A DNA stretch of 64,000 nt from Mycobacterium sp. IS-1590 (GTDB lineage Bacteria; Actinomycetota; Actinomycetes; Mycobacteriales; Mycobacteriaceae), in NCBI RefSeq assembly GCF_001500025.1, contig NZ_LQIW01000005.1, forward strand, positions 1-64,000, given 5' to 3'. A program made the translations under genes and the position numbers. Positions within the stretch are counted from its first letter, which is position 1. Every line of letters begins with the position of its first letter. This document shows, one piece after another, positions 21,840 through 30,036 of the stretch. The notes beneath the pieces are model-generated. The model made no database searches. It was not told the DNA's origin and was given only the letters and a program-made list of their open reading frames with translations.

Positions 21840-21855
21840 ACACAACATCGTGTGT
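21840..21855. promoter_or_regulatory. NrdR-like box 2 upstream of nrdF2
   Basis: ACACAACATCGTGTGT is a near-palindrome matching the NrdR consensus at most positions (ACAC-A-A on the left, TGTGT on the right). Paired with box 1 at a 32-base period. NrdR is a zinc/ATP-cone repressor of ribonucleotide reductase genes; its gene is not in this window. Confidence 0.65.
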
Positions 21856-21953
21856 TTTGGCGTGTCGTCCCGCCAACGAGTTACCGCTGCGGCAGTGTGC
21901 ATTCTGATCGTCTTTTCCGGCCGACGGGCACGGAACCGCGATCTGGGCGCACA

Positions 21954-23483
21954 CTAGGCGGCGACGACCGCCCGCCGCCCACCGAAGAACCGGTACTCCG
22001 ACTTGTCGAACTTGCGGGTCGCCAGCCAGTACTGCCATGTCATGCCGCTCCACAACGTCCGGTTCACGCCGTGCTCGTCGAGATACCAGCTCTGACAACC
22101 GCCGGTGCTCCACACGGTTCCGGCCAGGTCGTCCTGCAGCTGATCGTTGTAGCGGTCCTGAGCCTCGCGGGTCGGCGCCAACGCCTCTGCGCCTGCCCGG
22201 TCGACGGCCGCGATCGCCTGGGCGGCGTAGCGGATCTGCGACTCGATCATGAACACCACCGAGTTGTGCCCCAGCGCGGTGTTGGGTCCGAGCAGGAAGA
22301 ACAGGTTCGGCATGTCGGCGACCGTGATGCCGCGCAGCGCCGCGATGCCCTCGCGGTTCCAGCGGTCCACCAGGTCCTCGCCGCGCGGACCCTTGATGTG
22401 GACATAGGTGTAGGAATCGGTGACGTGGAAGCCCGTGGCGAATACGACGACGTCCACCTCGCGCTGGATGCCGTCGGCGGCCACGATGCCCGTCGGCGTG
22501 AACCGCGCGATCCCGTCGGTGATGATCTCGGTCCTCGGGTCGGCGATGCCGCGATAGTAGGTGTCGGAGTTCAGGATTCGCTTACAACCGGCCCGGTAGT
22601 TCGGTGTCAGCTTGCGGCGCAGCTCGCGGTCCTTGATCGACCTGCGGATGTTCCACCTACCCATCAGCTCACCGATTTTCAGCAGCCGCGGCTCGCGCGT
22701 CATCGCGAAACCGACGCCCTCGTGAATCCAGTAGATGCCCGCGCGCACAAGTTGCCGGGTACCCGGCACGTTGGTGAACAGGTCGCGCGCCCATCGCGGA
22801 ATCGGGTTGTTGGGCCGCGGCATCACCCACGCCGGCGTGCGCTGGTACAGGTGCAGCGAGCCGACGTCCTTGACGATCTCCGGCACGATCTGGATCGCAC
22901 TCGCGCCGGTGCCGATCACCGCCACCCGTTTGCCGGTCAGATCCACACCGTGGTCCCACTCCGCGGAATGGAAAGTGGCACCGGTGAATTCGTCGAGCCC
23001 GGGAAACTCTGGAACGAACGGGATGTGCAGACCGCCCGCCCCGGAGATGACGAACTGCGCGACGAATTCGCGGCCGTCCTTGGTGAAGACATGCCAGCGC
23101 AGTTCGTTGTCGTCCCAGTGCACCCGCTCGACGTGGGCGCCGAACTCGATGTAGCGGCGTAGCCCGTATTTGTCGGTCACACCCTTGAGGTAGTCGAGGA
23201 TCTCGGGCTGGAACGACCACATGTGGCGCCAGTCGGCCTTGGGCTCGAACGAGAACGAGTACATGTGCGACGGGATGTCGCAGGCGCATCCGGGATAGGT
23301 GTTGTCCCGCCACGTGCCGCCGATCTCGTCGGCCTTTTCGAGCATCAGGAACCCGACGTTCTGGCGCTGCAGCGCAATGGCCATTCCGATGCCGGAGAAG
23401 CCGGTGCCGATGATCAGCGCGCGGGTGTGCACCGGTTGTTGGGCGGTGGCGCCCTCAGCCGTCTGCTCGGCAACCGTCATCAT
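21954..23483 (-). CDS. Flavin-containing monooxygenase, Baeyer-Villiger type (Rv3049c-like)
   Basis: A 509-residue FAD/NADPH enzyme. The first dinucleotide motif is IIGTGFSGIGMAIAL, the FAD-binding GGTWRDNTYPGCACDIPSHM follows, the Baeyer-Villiger fingerprint is FTGATFHSAEW (F-x-G-x3-H-x3-W, with Ser in place of the usual Thr), and the NADP motif is VAVIGTGASAIQIVPEI. Such enzymes insert oxygen next to a ketone or oxygenate a heteroatom. Substrate unknown. ATG at 23483 with AGGAAAGAGG upstream. Matches Rv3049c, upstream of nrdF2 and paired with a TetR gene as in H37Rv. Confidence 0.9.
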   Translation of the reverse strand: MMTVAEQTAEGATAQQPVHTRALIIGTGFSGIGMAIALQRQNVGFLMLEKADEIGGTWRDNTYPGCACDIPSHMYSFSFEPKADWRHMWSFQPEILDYLKGVTDKYGLRRYIEFGAHVERVHWDDNELRWHVFTKDGREFVAQFVISGAGGLHIPFVPEFPGLDEFTGATFHSAEWDHGVDLTGKRVAVIGTGASAIQIVPEIVKDVGSLHLYQRTPAWVMPRPNNPIPRWARDLFTNVPGTRQLVRAGIYWIHEGVGFAMTREPRLLKIGELMGRWNIRRSIKDRELRRKLTPNYRAGCKRILNSDTYYRGIADPRTEIITDGIARFTPTGIVAADGIQREVDVVVFATGFHVTDSYTYVHIKGPRGEDLVDRWNREGIAALRGITVADMPNLFFLLGPNTALGHNSVVFMIESQIRYAAQAIAAVDRAGAEALAPTREAQDRYNDQLQDDLAGTVWSTGGCQSWYLDEHGVNRTLWSGMTWQYWLATRKFDKSEYRFFGGRRAVVAA

Positions 23484-23584
23484 CGGGCCTCTTTCCTGGG
23501 AACGCCGGTACCGGGTACTTACCTCAAGTTTCCGGGGCACGGGCGTGGGTGTCAATGACGACGTCCGCTCCCCAGCGTGCTCTC

Positions 23585-23640
23585 GAGTGTGGCCTCATGA
23601 CACGTTCCCACGCCTGCAAGCGTGTCAAACCCCCACACTC
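23585..23640. repeat. Intergenic palindrome, family 2, copy E
   Basis: A 56-base palindrome: GAGTGTGG (23585-23592) pairs with CCACACTC (23633-23640), and TGACACG (23598-23604) pairs with CGTGTCA (23621-23627), all around the same centre. The right flank continues GGCGGG as in copy F near 30.09 kb. It lies 18 bases past the stop of the TetR gene, a 3'-end position. Confidence 0.65.
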
Positions 23641-23658
23641 GGCGGGTGATCCCGGGCG

Positions 23659-24399
23659 TCAGGCGACCGGCTGCTGCTTGCGAACCGCGGTGTGAACCGG
23701 CTGGTCAGGATCGATCTGGATGCCCAGCAGATCGGCGGTGCCGTTGATCGCGCCCACCATGATCGTGGTCATGTGCGCGACGAACTGATCGGCCGGCATG
23801 CGGCGGGTGCCGTCGTCATCGTCACCCAGCCACCAGTCCGTCGCCGACGCGGCGGTACCGAAGATCGCGTACGCCGCCAACTCGAAGGCGGCCGGATCCG
23901 GCGCCAGATCTTTGAGTTCCTCGCTGATCATGTCGGCGACGGCCAGCGTGATCTCGCTGCCTCGGTTGACGGTTGTCATTGCGGCGGCCGACTTGTCGGC
24001 GAACCGACCCTGCAACAGGAACCGCACCACATTGGGATGCTGCTCGACCAGGTCGACGTAGTGCGCGACGCCACGACCGACGATCTGGCGCGCGGAATCG
24101 TGCTCGACGTCGATCGACGGAATGATCGCCGCCCACAACATGTCTCGCATGCGCTGGCCGATCTCGCTGAACATGTCCGACTTGTCGGTGAAGTGGCGGT
24201 AGATCTTGGGTTTGGCGGTGCCGGCCTCTTCGGCGATCTCTCGCACACTGACGTTGGGGCCCAGCCGGTCGATGGCGCGGAAGGCGGCGTCGACGATCTC
24301 GGCGCGCACCTTCTTGCGGTGCTCGCGCCAGCGCTCACTGCGGGCGTCCACCTTGACACCCGGCTCGCCACTGGACCGTGGCCTCCCCGCTCGTCGCAC
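23659..24399 (-). CDS. TetR family regulator (Rv3050c-like)
   Basis: A 246-residue repressor with a TetR helix-turn-helix near residues 35-80: IVDAAFRAIDRLGPNVSVRE then IAEEAGTAKPKIYRHFTDKS. The ligand domain is alpha helical (VEQHPNVVRFLLQGRFADKS). It is located upstream of and in the same orientation as the monooxygenase gene, as in H37Rv where Rv3050c precedes Rv3049c, so it may regulate the monooxygenase. A palindromic repeat separates the two genes, so they are probably transcribed separately. The start is uncertain because basic N-terminal sequence (MRRAGRPRSSGE) precedes the HTH. Confidence 0.88.
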   Translation of the reverse strand: MRRAGRPRSSGEPGVKVDARSERWREHRKKVRAEIVDAAFRAIDRLGPNVSVREIAEEAGTAKPKIYRHFTDKSDMFSEIGQRMRDMLWAAIIPSIDVEHDSARQIVGRGVAHYVDLVEQHPNVVRFLLQGRFADKSAAAMTTVNRGSEITLAVADMISEELKDLAPDPAAFELAAYAIFGTAASATDWWLGDDDDGTRRMPADQFVAHMTTIMVGAINGTADLLGIQIDPDQPVHTAVRKQQPVA

Positions 24400-24549
24400 C
24401 CGGTCACTCTACCGCTCAAGCACCGCTGACCAGCTCAGACCAGGTCACATGCGTTTCCGGACGCCGCCTCTGGGCAACTCCGTCCGACAGGAGAGGCCGA
24501 CGCAGCACGGGTAATATCGCTGCGACAGCCGATCGACGAGACGAGTTTC

Positions 24550-25731
24550 ATGACGCAGCAATACGACCTGGTCATCGCAGGTGGCGGGCCTTCCGGCTCG
24601 GCAGCCGCGTGGCAGGCCGCTCAGACCGGCGCAAAGGTCGTGGTCCTGGACAAGGCCGAATTCCCGCGAGCCAAGCCCTGCGGTGACGGGCTGACGGCCC
24701 GCGCGGTGAGCTATCTGCAGAAGATGGGTCTGGCCGACGAGGTGGCCACTTATCACCGCGTGAATCGCGTGACGGTGTTCAGCCCGAGTCAGTGGGAACT
24801 GTCGTTCCCGAAGCGGCCCGGCATGCCCGACCACGGTCATACCGTCAGCCGCGAGCGCCTCGACACCACCCTGCTCAAGCACGCCGAGTCGGCGGGCGCC
24901 GAGGTGCGCCAGGGCGCGGAGGTGTCCGGGCCGATCCTCGAGAACGGTCGCGTCGTGGGGGTGACGCTCAAAAGCGGCGAGAAGGTGCACGGCGACGCGG
25001 TGATTGCCGCCGACGGCGCCTACTCCCCCATCAAGCGGGCCCTGAAGATCGACTCCGAATACAACGGCTACTCGGCGATCGCGATCCGCTCGGAGATGCC
25101 AGCCAACCGGCCGGACTCCGACAGCCTCGACATCTATCTCAAGCTCGTCTTCGAGGGCGATCAGCTGCCCGGGTACGGCTGGGTGTTCCCGATGGGCAAC
25201 GGCATCTTCAACATCGGGCTGGGCTACGTCAACAGCTATAAGAACTGGCAGTCGATCAACGCCACGCAGTTCCTCGGCGACTTCCTTCGCACACTGCCGC
25301 CGGAGTGGGACCTGCCGCCGATCGAGGAGCTCAAGAAGAACAAGAGCGTGCGGGCGTGGCGGCTGCCGATGGGGTTCACCGCGTGGCCCCCGTGGCGCCC
25401 GGGCGTCCTGTTCACCGGCGACTCGCTGGGCGCGGGCAAGCCGGCCTCGGGCGCGGGCATCTCCAAGGCGCTCGAATCCGGTTTGGCCGCAGGCGAATGC
25501 GCGATCGCCGCCTTGCAGAACGGCGGGCCCGACGACTTCACGAACTACGCGCAGCGCATGGAGGCCGCGTGGGGCCGGGAATATCGCCGGGGCCGCTACT
25601 TCCACAAGCTGCTCGGGTATCCGAAGTTCGCGAACGCCGGAATCAAGCTGATCGACAACGCGATGTTCCGCGACCGGATGCTCAAGGCTCTCTACAAGAA
25701 GGCGCAGGGCCCGCAGCACACCGTCAAGTGA
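24550..25731 (+). CDS. Geranylgeranyl reductase family FAD oxidoreductase
   Basis: A 393-residue flavoprotein with the N-terminal GxGxxG-type motif LVIAGGGPSGSAAAWQAA, the family motif FPRAKPCGDGLTARAV (PxxKxCGxG, typical of geranylgeranyl reductases and MenJ), a mid motif YGWVFPMGNGIFNIGLGYV and the FAD-binding GVLFTGDSLGAGKPASGAGI. These enzymes saturate isoprenoid double bonds, for example in menaquinone or other prenyl chains. It differs from Rv0561c (MenJ) in much of its sequence, so it is a paralogue with unknown substrate. Usual GDAA is GDSL here. No gene in this position in H37Rv. Confidence 0.85.
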   Translation: MTQQYDLVIAGGGPSGSAAAWQAAQTGAKVVVLDKAEFPRAKPCGDGLTARAVSYLQKMGLADEVATYHRVNRVTVFSPSQWELSFPKRPGMPDHGHTVSRERLDTTLLKHAESAGAEVRQGAEVSGPILENGRVVGVTLKSGEKVHGDAVIAADGAYSPIKRALKIDSEYNGYSAIAIRSEMPANRPDSDSLDIYLKLVFEGDQLPGYGWVFPMGNGIFNIGLGYVNSYKNWQSINATQFLGDFLRTLPPEWDLPPIEELKKNKSVRAWRLPMGFTAWPPWRPGVLFTGDSLGAGKPASGAGISKALESGLAAGECAIAALQNGGPDDFTNYAQRMEAAWGREYRRGRYFHKLLGYPKFANAGIKLIDNAMFRDRMLKALYKKAQGPQHTVK

Positions 25732-25746
25732 AGCGGCGGGCTTAGC

Positions 25747-26088
25747 TCACTTCTTGGCGACGACAGTCAACAACACCGCCGAGTCCTCGAGGGCGTCAAG
25801 GCTGTGACGTTCGTCCGGTATCGCGAGGTAGTCTCCTTCGCCACCCTCCACCGAGGCGCTCGCCGCCCGCAGTGCCACCCGTCCGCGCAGCACCAACAGC
25901 GTTGCCTCGCCGGGGCTTTCGTGGTCGTCCAGGCCATGGTCGGCGGCCAGCGCCAGCACGGTCTGACGCAGCGTGCGCCCGCTCCCGCCGTACACGGTCT
26001 GCGCGGAACGTCCGGACGACGCGGCCTTGGCGGCGGCGAGTTGCTCGTCGGCGAGTCGCTGCAACGACAGAGCGGTTGTCGCGGTCAT
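25747..26088 (-). CDS. Small cupin domain protein
   Basis: A 113-residue protein with a short helical N-terminus (QRLADEQLAAAKAASSGRSA) and a single cupin barrel: RQTVLALAADHGLDDHESPG, EATLLVLRGRVALRA and GDYLAIPDERHSLDALEDSA. Metal ligands could be the His and Asp/Glu residues in DHESPGEA and ERHSL, though the classic pattern is incomplete. Last gene of a six-gene minus-strand set, 25 bases after the winged-helix regulator gene. Function unknown; it may sense a small ligand or protect against stress. Confidence 0.75.
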   Translation of the reverse strand: MTATTALSLQRLADEQLAAAKAASSGRSAQTVYGGSGRTLRQTVLALAADHGLDDHESPGEATLLVLRGRVALRAASASVEGGEGDYLAIPDERHSLDALEDSAVLLTVVAKK

Positions 26089-26113
26089 GAGTCTTCCCTC
26101 CTCGCCCCGACTT

Positions 26114-26788
26114 TCATCGTTCGGGGCGCAATACCAAACTGACTTCGCACGAGCCGCCGTGCGGGTCGGGCGTCACCGACGCCTGATAGCGGGCGCCGAC
26201 GGCGTCGGCGTTGCAGTTGATCACCTCTTGGATGAGGCCCTGCTGGATGCCGCGTACGACTTCGGGCGCCGACGCGGCCACCTCGGCCAGCGGGCACGTG
26301 CAGATCTGCACCGTCACCTCGCCGAACGACGTCAGCACCGAACGAACCTGAAAGCCCAGCTCGTTCAGGGTGGCGACGACCATATCGGCAATCGTCGCCT
26401 CGCGGCGCCTGCGCGCCAACCGAACCCGACGGGCCAAATCCGCACCGATCCGGTGAGCACGTTGTTCGCGTTCCTGCATTGTTCCGCCCAGGTGTGCGGC
26501 GAACAGCGAGACGATGTCTGCGTAGTCGAACCGGGGCGCCAACTCGTAGGTGAGCCGCGGTCGCCCCGCTCGACCGGCCTTGACCGCGTCGCCCCGCCGG
26601 ATGAAGCCCTGGTCCTCCAGCGTGGTCAAGTGAAAGCGGGCCGTGGTGATGTGGATCTGCAGCGCGTCGGCCACGTGCTGGGCGTCGACGGGGTCTGCCG
26701 CGTTCTTGAGCAGGCTCAACACTTTCTGGCGCTGCTGGCCCGCCGCCCGTTCCGGCTGCGCATCGAGATCGTGGCGCGACACTGGCAT
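26114..26788 (-). CDS. Winged-helix regulator with C-terminal cysteines (SufR/ArsR-like)
   Basis: A 224-residue regulator. Residues about 18-75 are a winged helix (QQRQKVLSLLKNAADPVDAQ then HITTARFHLTTLEDQGFIRR) followed by the GRPRLTYEL segment seen in SufR-like proteins. The C-terminal domain has four cysteines: Cys163 and Cys165 in QICTCPLAEV, Cys192 in EVINCNAD and Cys214 in GGSCEVSLVL. SufR repressors bind an Fe-S cluster through three cysteines placed in the same order (CP... C... C), so redox or iron-sulfur sensing is plausible but not shown. Thirteen bases after the methyltransferase gene, so probably controls its own operon. Confidence 0.75.
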   Translation of the reverse strand: MPVSRHDLDAQPERAAGQQRQKVLSLLKNAADPVDAQHVADALQIHITTARFHLTTLEDQGFIRRGDAVKAGRAGRPRLTYELAPRFDYADIVSLFAAHLGGTMQEREQRAHRIGADLARRVRLARRRREATIADMVVATLNELGFQVRSVLTSFGEVTVQICTCPLAEVAASAPEVVRGIQQGLIQEVINCNADAVGARYQASVTPDPHGGSCEVSLVLRPER

Positions 26789-26800
26789 GGTGCGAGTCTG

Positions 26801-27604
26801 TCACGACGTCGGCACGACACCGACCACCGCAACCGCGGTCAGTGCGCGCCGATAACGATGGAACGTCTTGCGCATACCGATGACCCGTTTGCGCGCCGCG
26901 GGCCTGACGATCAGGTTGCCGACGATGCGCAATGCGCCGGTGAACCCCTCGTCGGCCAGCACCCGCGCCGGGTTGAGCAGCGCCATCTTCGCGTGGTCCA
27001 CGGCCATGACCTCGAACCCGGCCTCGGTCAGCAGCGCCACCCATTCCGACGTCGTCAGGGGCCGCGCGTTGACCTTGATCGCACGCGCCATGTCGCGCCG
27101 GATCTCGTCCTTGGTGTCCTGCGGGAGGTCATCGGGCTGTAGACCCAGTTCGTGGATCGCGTAGCGCCCGCCGGGCCGCAGCACGCGGAAGGCCTCGGCA
27201 ACGATCGCACGCTTGTCGCGGTCGCCCTGCATCGTCAGCATCGCCTCACCGATCACCACATCGGCACTGCCCGAGGGTAATCCGGTCTCTGCGGCGTTGG
27301 CGACCACGACCTTGCCGTCGACGGGCGCGACGACGGCGCGCACCGTCTCACTGGTGGCTGCGGTGTCGTCGACACCGACATAGGAGCGCGGTTGTCGGGC
27401 GACAATGTCGGTGGCGGTGCGGCCCAGTCCCGGACCGAGTTCGACGACGTCGGCCCCGGTGACTTTGGCGGAAGCGAGCAGCCGGCTGGTCAGCTCGAGA
27501 CCGCCGGGCCGCAGCACCCGCTTGCCCAGCCGGGCCAGCAGCCAGTGGCCGGGCAGGTCGGCGTCGGACCGCTGCGCGAGCGGGAGTGATTCTTTGCCTG
27601 TCAT
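26801..27604 (-). CDS. SAM-dependent methyltransferase
   Basis: A 267-residue class I methyltransferase: motif I DVVELGPGLGRTATDIVARQ, acidic strand-2 end YVGVDDTAAT, then TGLPSGSADVVIGEAMLTMQ and the post-motif EAFRVLRPGGRYAIHELGLQ. The C-terminus (IVRPAARKRVIGMRKTFHRY) is basic. Starts with ATG overlapping the stop of the ABC permease gene (ATGA), so it is translationally coupled to the transporter. The substrate is unknown; membership of a regulator-transporter-cupin operon suggests modification of a small exported molecule. Confidence 0.85.
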   Translation of the reverse strand: MTGKESLPLAQRSDADLPGHWLLARLGKRVLRPGGLELTSRLLASAKVTGADVVELGPGLGRTATDIVARQPRSYVGVDDTAATSETVRAVVAPVDGKVVVANAAETGLPSGSADVVIGEAMLTMQGDRDKRAIVAEAFRVLRPGGRYAIHELGLQPDDLPQDTKDEIRRDMARAIKVNARPLTTSEWVALLTEAGFEVMAVDHAKMALLNPARVLADEGFTGALRIVGNLIVRPAARKRVIGMRKTFHRYRRALTAVAVVGVVPTS

Positions 27605-28380
27605 CTTCGGATTGTCCTTCCCACGGCGGCGATCACGAAGATCGCCGAAAAAACTGAGCATGCGTAGAGCAGCGCACCGGTCTGGCCCCACGGCGGCGTG
27701 AGCACGGTGTCTTGTCCGGTGGCGTATACCGCGTTCAGAAGGGGCATGTACCGCTGGAGCGTCGCTCCGCTCGGTAGGTATCCGGCCGCGGTCTCGGCGA
27801 CGAACGCCCACAGCAGGATGCCGCCCACCGCGGCGAGCGGCGAGCGGGTGAGGGCCCCGACTCCCACACCCGCTCCCGCCGCGAACAGCGCCAGCACCGG
27901 CACCGTCCACAACAGCCGCAGCCCGACATCGTCGGTCAGCGACACCGGTCCATAAACCATCGGCGCCACGGCAGGCAGACCCGCGAGCACCACGATCAGG
28001 GTTACGACGGCCACGAGTATGCCCAAGACACCGTAGAACGCCCACCGGCCGAGCAACACCGGCCAGGTGCGCGGCATGGCGAGGCGTACGTGTTCGCCTG
28101 CGCCGTAACGACTTTCAGCGGCCTGGCCGTCGGCTCCTGCGACGGCCACCAGCGCGACGGTGATTGTGATGACCCAGTACGCGGCGTTCGAAGTCGTGAC
28201 CTGCAGTACCGAGATCTGGCCGGGGATCCGCGCGAACGACTCCGCGACGAGCGCGATGCCGAACGTGATCACCACCGGGACGATCACCGCCGCGGGCGTC
28301 ACCACCGTCCACAGCCGACTGCGCCCTCCGGTGCGGATGGCCTCGGCGCGCGCGCTGCGCGCGACCGCGACGGTGCTCAC
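27601..28380 (-). CDS. ABC-2 type transporter permease
   Basis: A 259-residue membrane protein with about six hydrophobic helices, for example VTPAAVIVPVVITFGIALVA, GVLGILVAVVTLIVVLAGLP and LLYACSVFSAIFVIAAVGRT. Its topology fits NosY/ABC-2 permeases. Start is a GTG at 28380 (VSTVAVARSARAEA) overlapping the stop of the ATPase gene (GTGA). Direction of transport is probably export, by analogy with ABC-2 permeases. Confidence 0.8.
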   Translation of the reverse strand: MSTVAVARSARAEAIRTGGRSRLWTVVTPAAVIVPVVITFGIALVAESFARIPGQISVLQVTTSNAAYWVITITVALVAVAGADGQAAESRYGAGEHVRLAMPRTWPVLLGRWAFYGVLGILVAVVTLIVVLAGLPAVAPMVYGPVSLTDDVGLRLLWTVPVLALFAAGAGVGVGALTRSPLAAVGGILLWAFVAETAAGYLPSGATLQRYMPLLNAVYATGQDTVLTPPWGQTGALLYACSVFSAIFVIAAVGRTIRR

Positions 28381-29069
28381 GCGCACTCCAGCAGGGTGGC
28401 CTCGAGCCACTCCCGGGCGTCGGCGCCGGTGGGGGTCAGCTGCGCCAGCTCGCCGGCAGCCTGCATCCGACCGCGACTGAGCACGGCGACGTGATCGGCG
28501 GTCAGCGCCACTTCGCCGAGCAGATGGGTGGCGACGACGACCGTGCGGCCCTGATCGGCGAGCCGACGAAGCAGGGATCGGAACCAGACGATGCCGGGAA
28601 CGTCGAGCCCGTTGAGGGGTTCGTCGAACAGCAGCGTCTTCGGGTCGGCCAGCAGGGTGGCCGCGATGGCCACGCGCTGGCGCAGGCCGAGGGACAGCCG
28701 GTCGATGCGCGTCGACCGGTAGGCGCGCAGGTCGGCCTCGCCGAGAACCTCGTCAAGGCGGGTGCCGTCGATACCCGAAAGTGCTGCGAGCCACGACAAA
28801 TAGCGTCGCACGGTGTGACGGGGGTCCATGCAGGCCGGACCCAGATGAAATCCCAGCACGCGTGGGTCGTGGCCGGGGCGCTGCCCGCAGACCGCGATCG
28901 TTCCGCTGTCGGGACGGGTCAGCCCGGCGAGCACGCGCAGCAGAGTGGTCTTGCCGGCGCCGTTGAGCCCGAGGAGCGCGGTGACGGATCCGGCGGGAAA
29001 GGTGACGGTGACGTCGTCGATGGCGCGGTGAGGGCCGAACGACTTGGTCAATCCAACGACTTCGATCAC
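28377..29069 (-). CDS. ABC transporter ATP-binding protein
   Basis: A 230-residue ATPase with Walker A GLNGAGKTT, signature LSLGLRQRVAIAATL (a variant of LSGGQ), Walker B LLFDEPLNGLD and switch His in VVATHLLGEV. Typical of ATPases paired with ABC-2 permeases. The start is the GTG at 29069 (VIEVVGLTKSFG), 7 bases after the stop of the secreted Mtb12-like gene. The stop overlaps the permease start. Confidence 0.85.
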   Translation of the reverse strand: MIEVVGLTKSFGPHRAIDDVTVTFPAGSVTALLGLNGAGKTTLLRVLAGLTRPDSGTIAVCGQRPGHDPRVLGFHLGPACMDPRHTVRRYLSWLAALSGIDGTRLDEVLGEADLRAYRSTRIDRLSLGLRQRVAIAATLLADPKTLLFDEPLNGLDVPGIVWFRSLLRRLADQGRTVVVATHLLGEVALTADHVAVLSRGRMQAAGELAQLTPTGADAREWLEATLLECA

Positions 29070-29076
29070 GCGGACA

Positions 29077-29541
29077 TCATTCGAAATTGCAGGGGATGGG
29101 CAGGCCGAGGGTCTTGATGCCGTTGCACAGCGACTTGCTGGCCAGCTTCCACCGACCGTCGATCCGGCGCCATTCGGCTTCCACGCGCACGGTCGGCGCC
29201 CCCTGCCTGCTGGCGTTGATGATCGCGGTGTGGCGGTCACCGTCGTGGGTTTCGGGACCGGTCACCTGGCTCGATCCGCGAGGCGGGCGGAAGAAGCCGA
29301 TCCGGTAGACCATCTTCGGCACGACCACCGCGCGGCTGCCGCCCTCGAGTTGAGCGGCCTTCACCTCGTCCGGCGCCGGAGTCCCGACCAGCAGCCGAAT
29401 CTGAGCATCGAGTTCGGCCAGGGTCGGGATCTCGGAGGTGATCGCGAACTCATGCTCCGGTAGGGGCTGGGCATGCGCCGTTGGGGCAAACGAGGCTGCG
29501 GCGACCACCGTTGTCGCGAGAACGCACAGGCGCCTGAGCAT
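29077..29541 (-). CDS. Secreted Mtb12-like protein
   Basis: A 154-residue exported protein; the ATG at 29541 has GGAG eight bases upstream and begins MLRRLCVLATTVVAAASFAP with cleavage after AHA. The mature part resembles the low-molecular-weight antigen Mtb12 domain: PTLAELDAQIRLLVGTPAPD, then AAQLEGGSRA and a final WRRIDGRWKLASKSLCNGIK. Two cysteines near the C-terminus (SLCNG, PIPCNF) may form a disulfide. First gene of the minus-strand operon with the ABC transporter; an IdeR-like box lies 58-76 bases upstream. Confidence 0.75.
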   Translation of the reverse strand: MLRRLCVLATTVVAAASFAPTAHAQPLPEHEFAITSEIPTLAELDAQIRLLVGTPAPDEVKAAQLEGGSRAVVVPKMVYRIGFFRPPRGSSQVTGPETHDGDRHTAIINASRQGAPTVRVEAEWRRIDGRWKLASKSLCNGIKTLGLPIPCNFE

Positions 29542-29598
29542 CAACCGGACTCCTATTTAGAGGAAATCTTTCCGGTTAATGTAGATCCGAATACAAGC

Positions 29599-29617
29599 TG
29601 AGGCAAGCCTTACCTCT
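29599..29617. promoter_or_regulatory. Candidate IdeR iron box
   Basis: TGAGGCAAGCCTTACCTCT matches the 19-base IdeR consensus TTAGGTTAGGCTAACCTAA at 12 positions, including AGG, AG-CT core and ACCT. It lies 58 bases upstream of the Mtb12-like gene (minus strand) and 108 bases upstream of the small secreted Cys-rich gene (plus strand), so it could control both in response to iron. Confidence 0.45.
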
Positions 29618-29724
29618 TCCCCGCATCCCCTACTTGTCGGCGGTGCCATTCCCTGATCGGGGCCCTGCGGATGGCGGTGCCTCCCCCGTTTCCTGAGACG
29701 TCCCTGCGCTGCAGGCTCATCCGC

Positions 29725-30027
29725 ATGACCATCACACGACTCCTGAGCACGGTCGCAACGACGCTCGGCGTCGCCCTCGGAATGGCCGCGACGGCCGGCG
29801 CGGCCCCCGTCAGCGACGACTTCTGGGAATGCGCGGCCGACCACCAGGACACCGACGGTCTCGGCGTGTGCTGCGTGTTCTACGGCGGTGACTACGACGA
29901 GAAAACCGGCGAATGCTGGATAGACCACGAAGCGAAGTCAGAGGAGGCCCAGACCGGCCCCGGCGTTCCGCCGAAGCGCCCGGCGCTGACGCGGGTGGAC
30001 CGCCTGCCCATTTACGTCATGGGCTAG
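29725..30027 (+). CDS. Small secreted cysteine-containing protein
   Basis: A 100-residue protein starting MTITRLLSTVATTLGVALGM with a signal peptide cleaved near ATAGA-AP. The mature part has four cysteines (FWECAAD, GVCCVFYGG, GECWIDHE) and a proline-rich C-terminus. No named domain is recognised. Divergent from the Mtb12-like gene and sharing its promoter region, which holds an IdeR-like box. Confidence 0.65.
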   Translation: MTITRLLSTVATTLGVALGMAATAGAAPVSDDFWECAADHQDTDGLGVCCVFYGGDYDEKTGECWIDHEAKSEEAQTGPGVPPKRPALTRVDRLPIYVMG

Positions 30028-30036
30028 CGGCGTTCG

